Shown here piece after piece: positions 9,441 through 18,727 of a stretch of DNA of 64,000 nucleotides. Both the position numbers and the translations under genes were made by a program. Source of the DNA: Cohaesibacter marisflavi (lineage in GTDB: Bacteria > Pseudomonadota > Alphaproteobacteria > Rhizobiales > Cohaesibacteraceae); assembly GCF_900115225.1 (NCBI RefSeq), contig NZ_FOVR01000003.1:250017-314016 (forward strand), read 5' to 3'. The notes below the pieces were generated by a model, which was given only the letters and a program-made list of their open reading frames with translations, made no database searches and was not told the DNA's origin. Numbering within the stretch: position 1 is the stretch's first letter; every line of letters begins with the position of its first letter.

Positions 9441-9524
9441 GATACAATCAGTACAATTAAGAACACATACTTTGCCCAAAACTGAGCTTTTGTATCAATT
9501 GTTTTATTGTTACAGTGACAATTA
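9441..9524. promoter_or_regulatory. Candidate MocR operator between the divergent lysE and mocR genes
   Basis: GATACAA (9441-9447) and its inverse TTGTATC (9490-9496) flank the centre, and ACAAT/ATTGT pentamers recur five times (in GTACAATT, CAATTG, ATTGTTAC and GACAATTA). Repeated short half-sites in a divergent promoter are how MocR regulators usually bind. Assignment to this regulator is inference. Confidence 0.4.
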
Positions 9525-9565
9525 TTCTGGCGCACCGATCGCCGTCGGCGCCGAACAGGGAAGAC

Positions 9566-10978
9566 ATGATCATGAAGCAGCCCCTCTCCTGGCAACCGGA
9601 CATTACAGGTCTGGTAGGCCCTCTCTATATTGCCCTCTCGGACATCATGGCGCGGGACATTGCAGATGGACGCCTCGCCGAAGGCACGCGCCTGCCTCCC
9701 CAGCGCGCGTTGGCATGGGCCCTTGGCGTAACCCATGGCACCATCACCCGTGTCTATGAGCGCGCCGAAAAGATGGGACTCGTGAAGGGAGAGATCGGGC
9801 GGGGAACCTTTGTCGCACCGCAAAACCGGCCCACCTCACCACTCATGCCAGAAGATGAAGTACTTTCAGAGCTGGATCTCGCTCATAATTTCCCCCTCTC
9901 CCATCTGGACCCGGATTTGGGCGTAGCCTTCGAGGCACTCGCCCAGCAGACGGGGATCGCACGCGTGCTCAACTACACACCGATCGAGGGGCTTGTGCGC
10001 CATAGGGAAGCCGGTCGGGACCTGTTTTCCTATTACAATATCGACGCGCCCGTTGATCGCATTTTGCTAACCTCGGGGGCGCAACATGCCTTGCAGGTTT
10101 TGTTGCAAGGCATTTTCAAGGATGGCGACATACTGGCGCTGGAAGCGCTGAGCTATCCCGGCCTGATCAATGCCGCACCGCGCCTTGGTGTCCGTCTGGC
10201 TCCCATTGGGGCAGACGCGGAAGGCATGAGCGCCGACCAACTGGACGCGCTTTGCAAGCGACGACCGGTGGCAGGTCTTTTCATCGGGCCCAACGTGCAT
10301 AATCCCAGTGGGCGACCAACCTCTTCCAGGCGGCTTGATGAATTGGCCGATTGCGCCCGGCGTCATGATCTTTGGGTGATCGAGGACGACCCTTATTGCC
10401 CTGTTCTTTCTGCCCCCAATCAATCCATGTGGCACCGTGTGCCCGAGCGGACCTGCATTGTGGCATCGGCCTCCAAGATTCTCGGCGGAGGCCTGCGCAC
10501 CGGCTTCATCTGTGCACCCCAATCGGTGCGCTCCTCGCTGCTGCGTGTTATCACGGACATTAGCTCCATGTCCTCGCCGATTGGGGCGGAACTGGTGCGG
10601 CACTGGATCGATAGTGGCGAGATAGAGAAGAACCGGCTACGCAAACAAGCGGCTCTGGCCGAGCGCCATGCCATTGCAAAAGCCATATTCGCGGACAATA
10701 TTGAACTTTACCCGGATCGCTTCAGCGGTTGGCTTCATCTGCGAGAGGATCAGAATCCGGCGGTCTTTGAATTGGAAGCGGGCAGACGGGGCATGTTGGT
10801 GTTGGGCGCGCATCACTTTGTCGTCGGCTCCAGTCCGGTGCCTTCGGCCGTGCGTCTTGCTCTGGGAGCCATTCCCTCTCTAGTGCAATATGAGAAGGCC
10901 TTGCGGCTGTTGGATGATTTCAGGCAGGAGCGAGAAGCAATGCCGCATGCGGCCTTATCGGCAGAGCTTTATGCCTAA
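9566..10978 (+). CDS. MocR/PdxR-type regulator: GntR DNA-binding domain fused to aminotransferase-like domain
   Basis: A 470-residue fusion: an N-terminal GntR winged helix (about residues 12-80, with RLPPQRALAWALGVTHGTI) and a class I aminotransferase-like domain (about 120-455). The PLP lysine is seen in SASKILGGGLRTGF and the cofactor-pocket Asp/Tyr in VIEDDPYCP. Members sense PLP or a PLP-amino-acid adduct and regulate adjacent transport or catabolic genes. The start at 9566 follows AGGGA by 5 bases. It diverges from the LysE exporter, its likely target. Its stop overlaps the convergent GGDEF gene by 4 bases. Other members act on GABA, taurine or pyridoxal; which ligand applies here is unknown. 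Confidence 0.92.
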   Translation: MIMKQPLSWQPDITGLVGPLYIALSDIMARDIADGRLAEGTRLPPQRALAWALGVTHGTITRVYERAEKMGLVKGEIGRGTFVAPQNRPTSPLMPEDEVLSELDLAHNFPLSHLDPDLGVAFEALAQQTGIARVLNYTPIEGLVRHREAGRDLFSYYNIDAPVDRILLTSGAQHALQVLLQGIFKDGDILALEALSYPGLINAAPRLGVRLAPIGADAEGMSADQLDALCKRRPVAGLFIGPNVHNPSGRPTSSRRLDELADCARRHDLWVIEDDPYCPVLSAPNQSMWHRVPERTCIVASASKILGGGLRTGFICAPQSVRSSLLRVITDISSMSSPIGAELVRHWIDSGEIEKNRLRKQAALAERHAIAKAIFADNIELYPDRFSGWLHLREDQNPAVFELEAGRRGMLVLGAHHFVVGSSPVPSAVRLALGAIPSLVQYEKALRLLDDFRQEREAMPHAALSAELYA

Positions 10979-12282
10979 ATGAAAGCGACCGAACGCAGGC
11001 GCTTTTCGTGATACATGCGAGCATCTGCAAGGGTCATCAGCGACGCGTAGGAGCCATCGCCCTCGAACAGGTGAACGATCCCGAGGCTGAGCCCCAGCCC
11101 CTTGAAACCGTGGCTATCGAGCTTTCTCTCAACATCGTTGACATAGAGGCGCAATTCATCGGAATCCAGATTGCCCGCGCGCGGGAAGACCTGCACCAGT
11201 TCGTCCCCCCCAAAGCGGAAGACACGGCTGTTGCTATCGATTTCCTGCAGGCTATCGGCAACGAGACGCAAGGCCCTGTCGCCTTCCCCATGGCCCAGAA
11301 CATCGTTGACCCGCTTGAAGCCATCCAGATCGAGCAGCATAACAACGGAATTGCGCATGGCCCTGCTGTCAAACAGGGTTAGCACATCGGACTCTTCCTG
11401 CTCACGCTGCATTTCATCAAGGCACCCTTGCAAATAGCTTTCCAGAGCCCGCCGGTTGCCATGCCCGGTCACAACATCCGTGTTAGCATCAGCGACGGCC
11501 TTGCTCACCTTCTGGTGAGCGGAACTGACCTCGAAATAGGGACCATAGAGCACGGCCAGTTCCTTGAGCAGCGTGACGCTTTGGCTCATCTGGTTTGGCT
11601 CGGCTTCATCGGCCAGCAATGCGTAACCCACGCATTCATCGCGATGATTATGCATACTCATGCCGATCACATGGCCAATGCCATAGGCGGCGATTTCATC
11701 GCTATTTACGAAATGCGCCGAGAGATCTGCTGTCATCAACGGACTATGTTCACAGGGCTTGCTATCGGCAAAGCAATTGAGCGAAGGCAGGCGGTTCGCC
11801 TGAAGATGCTCTCCATCATAGCACAGATCAAACACAACGCTCCGGGTCTTGAAATCGAGGCTTCCAATGGCAACCCAGCGTGAGTTGACGTGATCGCGCA
11901 ACACTTGCATTGCAGCGGAAGCCGCTGGCATGCCATCACGGATCGCATCAGAGAATTCCGCCCGCAAGGCCTTGATCTGCTTGCCCAGCTGATCGTCAAA
12001 TTTCACAAGAATCAGCTTGCCCGAGCCATAGGCATAGCAATTGAAGCTCCAGCCTTCCATTTGAGAGCGGGAGACCAGTTTTTCGTGCCGACTTTTCTCG
12101 CAAATGCACTCATCGATCCCGACAAAACTCATGAGGCGGTTTTCCAGATGGTCCGGAAGACGCTTCATGGCCTTGTTTCGATAAAGTTCTTTGCCTGTAG
12201 GCCCCATGATCATGACGCCATCACTCAGGTCATCATAGATCGCGTAAAGGTCTCTTTCAGGCACGTTTGAACTAGCGTTCAT
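10975..12282 (-). CDS. GGDEF-domain diguanylate cyclase with PAS-like and GAF-like sensor regions
   Basis: A 435-residue soluble protein with a PAS-like region (about residues 10-110), a GAF-like segment (about 130-255) and a C-terminal GGDEF domain (about 270-430). The signature reads RFGGDELV, an accepted active variant with the metal-binding Glu kept, and DLDGFKRVNDVLGHGEGD is intact. I see no RxxD inhibitory site upstream of it. It has no transmembrane segment, so it should answer a cytoplasmic signal. The ATG at 12282 follows GGGA; a longer TTG-initiated frame adds seven residues. It is convergent with the MocR gene. Confidence 0.88.
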   Translation of the reverse strand: MNASSNVPERDLYAIYDDLSDGVMIMGPTGKELYRNKAMKRLPDHLENRLMSFVGIDECICEKSRHEKLVSRSQMEGWSFNCYAYGSGKLILVKFDDQLGKQIKALRAEFSDAIRDGMPAASAAMQVLRDHVNSRWVAIGSLDFKTRSVVFDLCYDGEHLQANRLPSLNCFADSKPCEHSPLMTADLSAHFVNSDEIAAYGIGHVIGMSMHNHRDECVGYALLADEAEPNQMSQSVTLLKELAVLYGPYFEVSSAHQKVSKAVADANTDVVTGHGNRRALESYLQGCLDEMQREQEESDVLTLFDSRAMRNSVVMLLDLDGFKRVNDVLGHGEGDRALRLVADSLQEIDSNSRVFRFGGDELVQVFPRAGNLDSDELRLYVNDVERKLDSHGFKGLGLSLGIVHLFEGDGSYASLMTLADARMYHEKRLRSVAFI

Positions 12283-12789
12283 ATTTCCCGTCCCGTCGCA
12301 CAATTCAGCCTCCGTTATAGGACAGAGATGATAAAATCTTCTTAAAACGCTATTTTCACTGCATTAATTCTTTTGCTCCGAAGAGAACAATAGGGATTAA
12401 ACTTAATGATATACAAATTTTCCCGATAACATCCTTTGCTTTCAGGCCTTTTCCTTAGATTAACGCTGATTTGTATCATGCATGACAGCTTTTGGCGTTT
12501 CGGTTATTCTACCCTCTTGCGATTCAAGGGGAATCCGTATTTCTTAGAAATGCTACAATCTGTCTCTTGCCAAATATTCAGAGAGCTGTAACCATTCAGC
12601 CTGTTTACTAGCCCTGCCTGGCAAGTCCGACCTTTGACTTTGGCGCATAGCTTAGTGAGACCAGCAGTGTGCCGATTTGCCCGGTTGATCAGAACAGGCT
12701 GTACGATATTTTGCTTATGTCGACCAGCAGTCACGCACGGACCTGAGGAGGGGAATGCTGGCTGCCAATCTTAGAAAGGGACCGCAAGT
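12283..12789. other. Intergenic region between divergent GGDEF and cytochrome c genes
   Basis: About 500 bases, AT-rich near 12330-12480. Short frames on the minus strand (76 and 63 codons) have no ribosome site or family resemblance. It holds the cytochrome c promoter and that of the GGDEF gene; exact boxes were not assigned. Confidence 0.5.
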
Positions 12790-13191
12790 ATGAAACGTTT
12801 GGTTGCTGTTGCCGGAATGTTTTTCCTTGCTTCCACTCTGGGCGCTTTCGCTGAAGGCGATGCTGCAAAGGGTGAGAAAGTATTCAAGAAATGCAAAGCC
12901 TGCCATCAGATCGGCGAAGGAGCTGAGAACAAGGTGGGGCCACAGCTCAACGGCGTTGTTGGCCGCGCAATTGGCTCCGTTGATGGCTACAAATATTCAG
13001 ACGGCTATCTAGCCCTTGGCGAACAGGGCGAGGCCTGGGATGAAGAAAAGCTGATGGCTTATCTTCTGGACCCTAAAGATTTCCTCAAGGAAGCTGGTGT
13101 GAAAAGAAAATCCAAGATGACCTTCAAGCTGAAAAAGGAAGATCAGCGCGAAGACGTCATTGCCTATCTGAAGACATTTTCGGCCGAATAA
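12790..13191 (+). CDS. Class I c-type cytochrome (cytochrome c2/c550-like)
   Basis: A periplasmic electron carrier, probably shuttling electrons from the bc1 complex to terminal oxidases. The 133-residue precursor has a signal peptide (about residues 1-21) and the heme motif CKACH (Cys35, Cys38, His39). Met110 in RKSKMTFKL is the likely sixth heme ligand. The order and spacing match mitochondrial-type cytochrome c/c2 of alphaproteobacteria. The ribosome site AGGGA lies 8 bases before the ATG. It is monocistronic with a perfect terminator behind it. The aa3 oxidase cluster in this same window is a plausible electron acceptor. Confidence 0.94.
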   Translation: MKRLVAVAGMFFLASTLGAFAEGDAAKGEKVFKKCKACHQIGEGAENKVGPQLNGVVGRAIGSVDGYKYSDGYLALGEQGEAWDEEKLMAYLLDPKDFLKEAGVKRKSKMTFKLKKEDQREDVIAYLKTFSAE

Positions 13192-13256
13192 GCTTTTTGT
13201 TTTGTGCTTTTCCCCTTTTAAACTCCAGAGGGGCAAAATACCAAACAAACCCGTTC

Positions 13257-13286
13257 AATCCCGGCATCCGTGCCGGGATTTTTTTG
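13257..13286 (+). terminator. Intrinsic terminator of the cytochrome c gene
   Basis: AATCCCGGCA and TGCCGGGATT form a perfect 10-bp stem around TCCG, followed by a run of T. It also lies just past the 3' end of the convergent acetyltransferase gene. Confidence 0.93.
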
Positions 13287-13302
13287 CGTAAACAGCCAAG
13301 CG

Positions 13303-13881
13303 CTAAACCGGGCGGATTGTCAATCGCGCCGAAAGCTTGGGCAGATCACTCCAGATCCAGCCTTTTTCGCGATAGGCGATGCGACCATGGTGGATTTCCA
13401 CCCGTTTGGTAACCTCTTCAGCGCCCAGCTTGAGATAGAATTGCTCGGCGCGGATATGGCCACCGATCATCCAGACCCCGATACTCTTGCACCCTTTATT
13501 CATCATTGCATCGACGAGCGCGGCTAGAAGCGTCCGCCCGAACGTGCGGTGCTGGAAATCCGGGTGGATATAGAGAGCATAGAGCTCGCCATCGGCCTTT
13601 ATTTCCTTGCCAGGGCGATCCCCCAGTCGCATCGGGCCAGCCAGACCATAGCCCACGAGGGTATCATCCAGCCATAGCAAGCGGGCTACAAGCCCGGCAG
13701 TCTCGTCGGCCAACCAATCGCGCCAATGGGGCACTTCTTCTGCGGCATTCAAACCATCAAGACTGGCCTTGGGCATCAGCCCTTCATAGGCATCGCGCCA
13801 GCAGATCACTTTCAGCTCGGCAATGGCTTGGGCGTCTTCTGGCGTTGCAATCGACAGGGAGGTAGCCAGCGATAAGGTCAT
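13303..13881 (-). CDS. GNAT-family N-acetyltransferase
   Basis: A 192-residue protein with the GNAT fold: the N-terminal strand SIATPEDAQAIAEL, then motif A with LYIHPDFQHRTFGRTLLAAL, in which the acetyl-CoA loop is Q-H-R-T-F-G in place of the canonical Q/RxxGxG/A, and a C-terminal region FYLKLGAEEV characteristic of the family. WRDAYEGLMP near residue 28 is common in a subgroup of uncharacterised GNATs. The substrate cannot be predicted. The ATG has only a weak ribosome site. It is monocistronic and convergent with cytochrome c. Confidence 0.86.
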   Translation of the reverse strand: MTLSLATSLSIATPEDAQAIAELKVICWRDAYEGLMPKASLDGLNAAEEVPHWRDWLADETAGLVARLLWLDDTLVGYGLAGPMRLGDRPGKEIKADGELYALYIHPDFQHRTFGRTLLAALVDAMMNKGCKSIGVWMIGGHIRAEQFYLKLGAEEVTKRVEIHHGRIAYREKGWIWSDLPKLSARLTIRPV

Positions 13882-14860
13882 GCGAGTTCTTTCAGACAGT
13901 CAAAAGGGGAAAATACGGAGTGGACTGTGCCCGCAAAATGCCAAAGAAAGCAACAGGGGCCATCAATTTACGCATCGCCACCCTTGAAATCAGGTAAAGT
14001 CTTTCGTGAAATGGTCGGCCCCCAGGAATGAAGAGAGCCGAGGCGCGGAATAGCAAACCCTCAGCTCTCTTGCCTCCTCCATAGACCCTTTGCATCTCCT
14101 GCACATCGCCGTAAAGGGCGCATGCGGCCTCGCGCTTCACGCGCTTAATGGTCTGTTTGCAATCGGGGCAATTACTTGGCCATGCTCATGCTCACCCGCA
14201 AGGGGGAGCGCATACGACCTACGCACGTCATCATCCCAGAAAGAAACCCGGGCCTCTTTCTGCGGAACAAGAACAGCTTCGGCCAATGCCTTGACCGATA
14301 CCATCACAAACTGCTCCGATTTTGCTCCACCATCTTTTCTCTTTCCGGCCCAAGACACAAGCCCTTTTTTGAATTCGTTCGCCTGTCAAATCCCGAAGGA
14401 TTCCCGGAGCGCACCAGCAAGAAGCGAGCCCGACCTGGCAATGCAGCTTACCAGATTCCGGCTTAATCCATGGATTTTAGGAAGATATCCCGCAAGCATC
14501 TCTTCTGCCTTCTGCTGCAGAAACAGCCATCTCATTCCATAGTCGAGCTGTGAAAAAGGAAGAATGGCAGCCCTTGCCCTTTTTGCGGATAGGCCTCGCT
14601 TCGCAGCATCCTCCCAGTGGGAAAGGCGTATTTTTCAGTCAGAGGCCATTTTGGTGCTCTTGCGTATCTGTTCTTTTATCTCCAGACTGCCACCACACCA
14701 GTTTCCCGGAAAAGAGCTTCCCCTTGCGGGTAGCGCCTTGAGGTTCAAGGCAGCTCTTCTCTGACAGACAGCAAGGCCATAGATGCCTTGGACCACTGCG
14801 ATTGCGCCAATTGATTATCCGATTGATTGATAGCCCCAAGCGTTACAAAGACCGAGATCG
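13882..14860. other. Long gene-poor interval before lutABC
   Basis: Nearly 1 kb without a gene I can support. Two minus-strand frames (14137-14358, then 13892-14140, overlapping by 4 bases) have no recognisable domain. The plus-strand frames are Ser/Pro/Arg-rich and look like chance. The expected lactate regulator (GntR or LutR type) is not here. The interval could be a decayed gene remnant, but I could not reconstruct one. Confidence 0.45.
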
Positions 14861-15700
14861 ATGAACCAGATTGAAATGAATTTCTCCGCCCCCTCCACGC
14901 CTGAACAGAAGAGGGATGGCTCCAGAGGCACGGATGTTTCCGGCAAGACTGTCGGTCTGTTTGTTACCTGCCTTGTGGATCTGTTCCGGCCAACAGTGGG
15001 GTTTGCTGCGGTCAAACTGTTGGAAGATGCCGGCTTTACGCTGGAAGTACCCAAAGACCAGACCTGCTGCGGACAACCTGCCTATAACTCGGGCGACAAG
15101 GATGATGCCAGGGCGTTGGCCAAACAGGTGATCAAGGCGTTCGAGGGCTATGATTATGTGGTCGCGCCATCCGGCTCCTGCGCGGGCATGATCCGCAAGC
15201 ATTATCCATCCCTTCTCGCCGATGAGCCACAATGGGCAGACCGTGCGGCTTCGGTTGCTGGCAAGACCTATGAATTGGTCAGCTTTCTGGTGGATGTGGC
15301 CGGCATCGAGGGCGTGTCCTCCCATTTCACCGGCTCGGTCACCTATCATGACAGCTGCTCGGGTCTGCGAGAACTCGGCATCAAGGATCAGCCGCGCAAG
15401 CTTCTGGCGTCGGTTCCCGGTGTGGACCTCAAGGAGATGGTTGACAATGATGTCTGCTGCGGCTTTGGCGGCACCTTCAGTGTTAAATATCCCGATATTT
15501 CAAACGCCATCGTCGGGAAGAAAACCGACAATATCACCAAGGCCGGAGCGGGCACCTTGCTTGCTGGCGACATGGGATGCCTGATGAATATGGCGGGCAA
15601 GCTCAAGCGCGACGGGTCGGCCATTCAGGTGCGCCATATTGCCGAAGTGCTGGCCGATATGGCCGATGGTCCGGCTATCGGCGAGAAATCCGGTCGCTAG
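14861..15700 (+). CDS. lutA: L-lactate oxidation complex subunit A (CCG-domain oxidoreductase)
   Basis: LutA with LutB and LutC oxidises L-lactate to pyruvate. The 279-residue protein has the two CCG cysteine-rich domains of the family: CCGQPAYNSG in the first half and CCGFGG in the second, which coordinate an iron-sulfur cluster. There are about 30 extra residues before the conserved LFVTCLVDLFRP, rich in charged residues, so the true start may lie further in, although no later ATG has a better ribosome site than the weak one here. It is the first gene of lutABC, 14 bases before lutB. Confidence 0.93.
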   Translation: MNQIEMNFSAPSTPEQKRDGSRGTDVSGKTVGLFVTCLVDLFRPTVGFAAVKLLEDAGFTLEVPKDQTCCGQPAYNSGDKDDARALAKQVIKAFEGYDYVVAPSGSCAGMIRKHYPSLLADEPQWADRAASVAGKTYELVSFLVDVAGIEGVSSHFTGSVTYHDSCSGLRELGIKDQPRKLLASVPGVDLKEMVDNDVCCGFGGTFSVKYPDISNAIVGKKTDNITKAGAGTLLAGDMGCLMNMAGKLKRDGSAIQVRHIAEVLADMADGPAIGEKSGR

Positions 15701-15714
15701 AGGGAGGCGGATTG

Positions 15715-17160
15715 ATGGAAATCAAGTCACGCGATTTCAAGAAGAATGCCAGCGACGCTCTTGCTGACGCCACCCTGCAAAAGGCCCTCAAGAATGTCGA
15801 GGCAGGCTTTATCGGCAAGCGGCAAGCCTCGGTTGATGCTCTGCCCGAGTTTGAGGATCTGCGCGATCTGGGGCGTGATATCAAAACACACGCGCTCAAG
15901 CATCTGGATGTCTATCTGGAAGATTACGAGAAGAAGGTCACAGCCAGCGGCGGGCATGTGCATTGGGCGGAAACGGCTCAGGATGCCTGCGAGATCGTAC
16001 GCGATATCTGTCATTCGGTCGGAGCGCGAACGATGACCAAGGGCAAATCGATGATCTCGGAGGAAATGCAGCTCAATGCCTTTCTCGAAGCCGATGGCAT
16101 GGAAGTGACCGAGACCGACCTTGGCGAATATATTATCCAGCTGAGGGGGGAGCATCCCAGCCATATCATCGCGCCTGCGGTGCATGTGACCAAGGATCAG
16201 GTGGAAGCAGACTTCCGCCGTGCCCACACCAATCTTGACCCGAACCGCAATCTGGATGATCCGGTCACCCTCCTTGGTGAAGCGCGAGAAGTGTTGCGCG
16301 AGAAATATTTCGCAGCCGATGTCGGCATTACGGGCGCCAACTTTCTGGTGGCCGAAAGTGGCTCGTCGGTGATCGTGACCAATGAGGGCAATGGCGACCT
16401 AACACAGACTCTCAGTCGAGTGCATATCGTGCTGGCGTCCATCGAGAAAGTGATCCCGACCCTTAATGATCTGGATGTCTTCCTGCGCCTGTTGGCCCGC
16501 TCGGCCACAGGGCAGGAACAGAGCGTTTACACCACCCTTTCCACCGGACCGCGCCGGACGGAAGACCCTGACGGACCGGAAGAATATCATGTCGTGCTGC
16601 TGGACAATGGTCGCTCGGAAATGCTGGGCACGGATTTTGAAGAAATGCTGCGTTGCATCCGTTGCGGGGCCTGCATCAACCATTGCCCTGTCTATCATGC
16701 CGTGGGCGGCCATGCCTATGGCTGGGTCTATCCGGGGCCAATGGGGTCGGTTTTGACGCCATCCCTTGTCGGAGTGGACAAGGCAGGTCATCTACCCAAT
16801 GCCTCAACGCTTTGCGGGCGCTGCGAAAGTGTCTGCCCGATGCGCATTCCCCTGCCCAAGATGCTGCGTCATTGGCGCGAGAGGGAATATGAGCGCCATC
16901 TCAACCCCACACCACAGCGTTGGGGACTCAAGGGCTGGGCCTATTTTGCCCGCCGCCCCAAGCTTTATCACCGCACCATGCGTATTGGCATGCGGGTGAT
17001 GAAATATCTGGCACCACAAACAGCCCTGATGCGTCGCCTGCCCGCCGCCGGAGGATGGACCAAACATCGCGAGTTCCCCGCCCCTGAGGGCAAGACCTTC
17101 CAGCAGATGTGGGCGGAGCGTGAGGCCGAACGTGGGCAGACGAAGGGAGATGCGGCATGA
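15715..17160 (+). CDS. lutB: L-lactate oxidation iron-sulfur protein B
   Basis: The ferredoxin-like electron-transfer subunit of the lactate oxidation complex. The 481-residue protein has an N-terminal LUD domain (about residues 60-295) and a C-terminal region with two [4Fe-4S] motifs: CIRCGACINHCP and CGRCESVCP. The start at 15715 follows AGGGAGG by 7 bases; a frame reaching back into lutA has no support. It overlaps lutC by 4 bases (ATGA), indicating translational coupling. About 50 residues after the second cluster form an Arg-rich tail. Confidence 0.95.
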   Translation: MEIKSRDFKKNASDALADATLQKALKNVEAGFIGKRQASVDALPEFEDLRDLGRDIKTHALKHLDVYLEDYEKKVTASGGHVHWAETAQDACEIVRDICHSVGARTMTKGKSMISEEMQLNAFLEADGMEVTETDLGEYIIQLRGEHPSHIIAPAVHVTKDQVEADFRRAHTNLDPNRNLDDPVTLLGEAREVLREKYFAADVGITGANFLVAESGSSVIVTNEGNGDLTQTLSRVHIVLASIEKVIPTLNDLDVFLRLLARSATGQEQSVYTTLSTGPRRTEDPDGPEEYHVVLLDNGRSEMLGTDFEEMLRCIRCGACINHCPVYHAVGGHAYGWVYPGPMGSVLTPSLVGVDKAGHLPNASTLCGRCESVCPMRIPLPKMLRHWREREYERHLNPTPQRWGLKGWAYFARRPKLYHRTMRIGMRVMKYLAPQTALMRRLPAAGGWTKHREFPAPEGKTFQQMWAEREAERGQTKGDAA

Positions 17161-17864
17161 GTGAGCGTCACGACAACAGCGCGGCCAAATCCGCCATCCT
17201 TGGCAAAATCCGCCGGTCTCTCGCCTCTGTCAGCGAAGGAGCCGACCCGAACCGCAATGAGGCGCGTCAAGAAGTGCAAGAGCGCCTCGCATCCAGACCA
17301 AAAGGCATTGTGCCCAAGCGTGCGCAGGTGGGCCATTATGAGAAAGTTGCCATGTTCATGGACTATGCCGAGCGTGTCTCATCGACCACGGCACGCATCG
17401 GCTCCTATGACGACTTGCCCGGTGCCATCACCCAATATTTGCGGGAGCATAACCTGCCCCAAGCCATCGTGATGGGAGAAGACCCGCGCCTCAAGGCGGT
17501 AAACTGGCGCACCGAACCACAGCTTGAACGCACCATTGGCCCCTCCGACGGTACAGACCTTGTGGGCGTCAATCACGCCATGGGCGGTGTGGCAGAAACC
17601 GGCACAGCCGTGCTCGCCTCGGGGCCAGACAACCCGACCACCATCAACTTCCTGCCAGAAAACCATATCATCGTGCTCGACGCCAACGACATAGCAGGCG
17701 ATTATGAAAGCATTCACGACCAGTTGCGCGATATGAGCGGGGTGGCTCACATGCCGCGCGCGCTCAACATGATCACAGGCCCGTCACGCTCGGGAGATAT
17801 CGAGCAGAAAATCATGCTCGGGGCTCACGGGCCGCGTGCCGTGCATGTGATTGTCATCGGCTAA
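17157..17864 (+). CDS. lutC: Lactate utilisation protein C (LUD domain)
   Basis: The third subunit of the lutABC complex. The 235-residue LUD-domain protein has the family's C-terminal glycine-rich nucleotide-fold-like motifs: GVAETGTAV, LPENHIIVLDA and TGPSRSGDIEQKIMLGAHGP. Its ATG overlaps the lutB TGA. The N-terminal 70 residues are variable and charged as in other members. No lactate permease or regulator follows, so uptake must be encoded elsewhere. Confidence 0.95.
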   Translation: MSERHDNSAAKSAILGKIRRSLASVSEGADPNRNEARQEVQERLASRPKGIVPKRAQVGHYEKVAMFMDYAERVSSTTARIGSYDDLPGAITQYLREHNLPQAIVMGEDPRLKAVNWRTEPQLERTIGPSDGTDLVGVNHAMGGVAETGTAVLASGPDNPTTINFLPENHIIVLDANDIAGDYESIHDQLRDMSGVAHMPRALNMITGPSRSGDIEQKIMLGAHGPRAVHVIVIG

Positions 17865-17944
17865 TGGATACGGCCTGACGAGAGGGATCGTCGAGGCGCC
17901 TCTGCAGCTCTGGCTGTGGCTCTTGTTTGCACTCGCTTCGAGAC

Positions 17945-17973
17945 AAAAAAAGGCCCGCCTCAAGGGGCGGGCC
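17945..17973 (-). terminator. Intrinsic terminator of the DUF1127 gene
   Basis: On the minus strand GGCCCGCC pairs with GGCGGGCC around six bases, followed by TTTTTTTG. It lies about 90 bases past the DUF1127 stop and about 80 bases past lutC, for which it lacks a T-tail. Confidence 0.85.
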
Positions 17974-18064
17974 AAGGATAACAGGGGTCTCAAGGAGGAC
18001 CCCTGGCTGCTTAATCAAATGGGCGACCGCCTCGGGAGCTGCCGACGGTCAGGCAGTGCGGCTG

Positions 18065-18430
18065 CTAAGCTCCCTCTGATCCGCAACAAACCGGCGTCTG
18101 TTTGATTGCGGTCAATTTCTCTGCTGGAAGTGGCTGTCTCTCTTCAATTTCTGGCCGGGCCCAACGCGCCAGCACTTCCAGTTCACGGGCATGAATCCGG
18201 CGTTTTGCATCGAACGGATCGATCAGCATTGGATCCTTGTGAAGCGGCTGCGATGCAGCGGTAATCACGTCTCCTCGTGTCAGGCCAATATCTGCCAAGG
18301 TGCGCTCATCCAGCTCCCGAAGGTTTTTCAGGGCTGCGCGGTTACGCATGATGGTCGCCCCCGCAGTCACAAGGCGTACAAGGCCGGCCATGGCCGATGA
18401 GAATGCAGAATTCAGAAATACTGTCAGCAT
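18065..18430 (-). CDS. DUF1127 (YjiS-like) small protein with a C-terminal extension
   Basis: A 121-residue basic protein. Residues about 30-60 carry the DUF1127 signature LRELDERTLADIGLTRGDV. In other alphaproteobacteria small DUF1127 proteins bind RNA and affect sRNA turnover, phosphate and carbon metabolism. Here the domain is followed by about 60 further residues with a CC pair near the end; most DUF1127 proteins are 45-90 residues, so this is long. An AGGAG site lies 7 bases before the ATG. It is divergent from a LysR regulator, a context seen for VtlR-type control in Brucella and Agrobacterium. Direct control here is inference from the operator dyads. Confidence 0.85.
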   Translation of the reverse strand: MLTVFLNSAFSSAMAGLVRLVTAGATIMRNRAALKNLRELDERTLADIGLTRGDVITAASQPLHKDPMLIDPFDAKRRIHARELEVLARWARPEIEERQPLPAEKLTAIKQTPVCCGSEGA

Positions 18431-18727
18431 GTCTTGTCTCCTTTGGCTTGGACTTCATCTCCCCTCACGCGAGGATGAACCAACACTTGAGGTTTGAACG
18501 AAGGCTGTTTCTCTGCGGCAATCGGGCCACAAGATTCGAAAAGCTCTCAGCCAAGACCACCAGTTCCAAAATTCAAAAGACGCATGCGCCAAGTGGCGAA
18601 AAGCCTAAGATACAGCCAACGGGCAAGTGTCCTTTGTTGTTGTAAACAACTATCTCAAAAAGAGAACAATAAATCCAACGAATGTTTTTTATGGAAACCA
18701 TCTGAATTTTTGATAGATCTACATCTG

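Noticed and set aside
13892-14358. Two overlapping minus-strand frames before lutA
   Set aside because: No ribosome site of quality, no conserved motif; I could not connect them to a lactate regulator.
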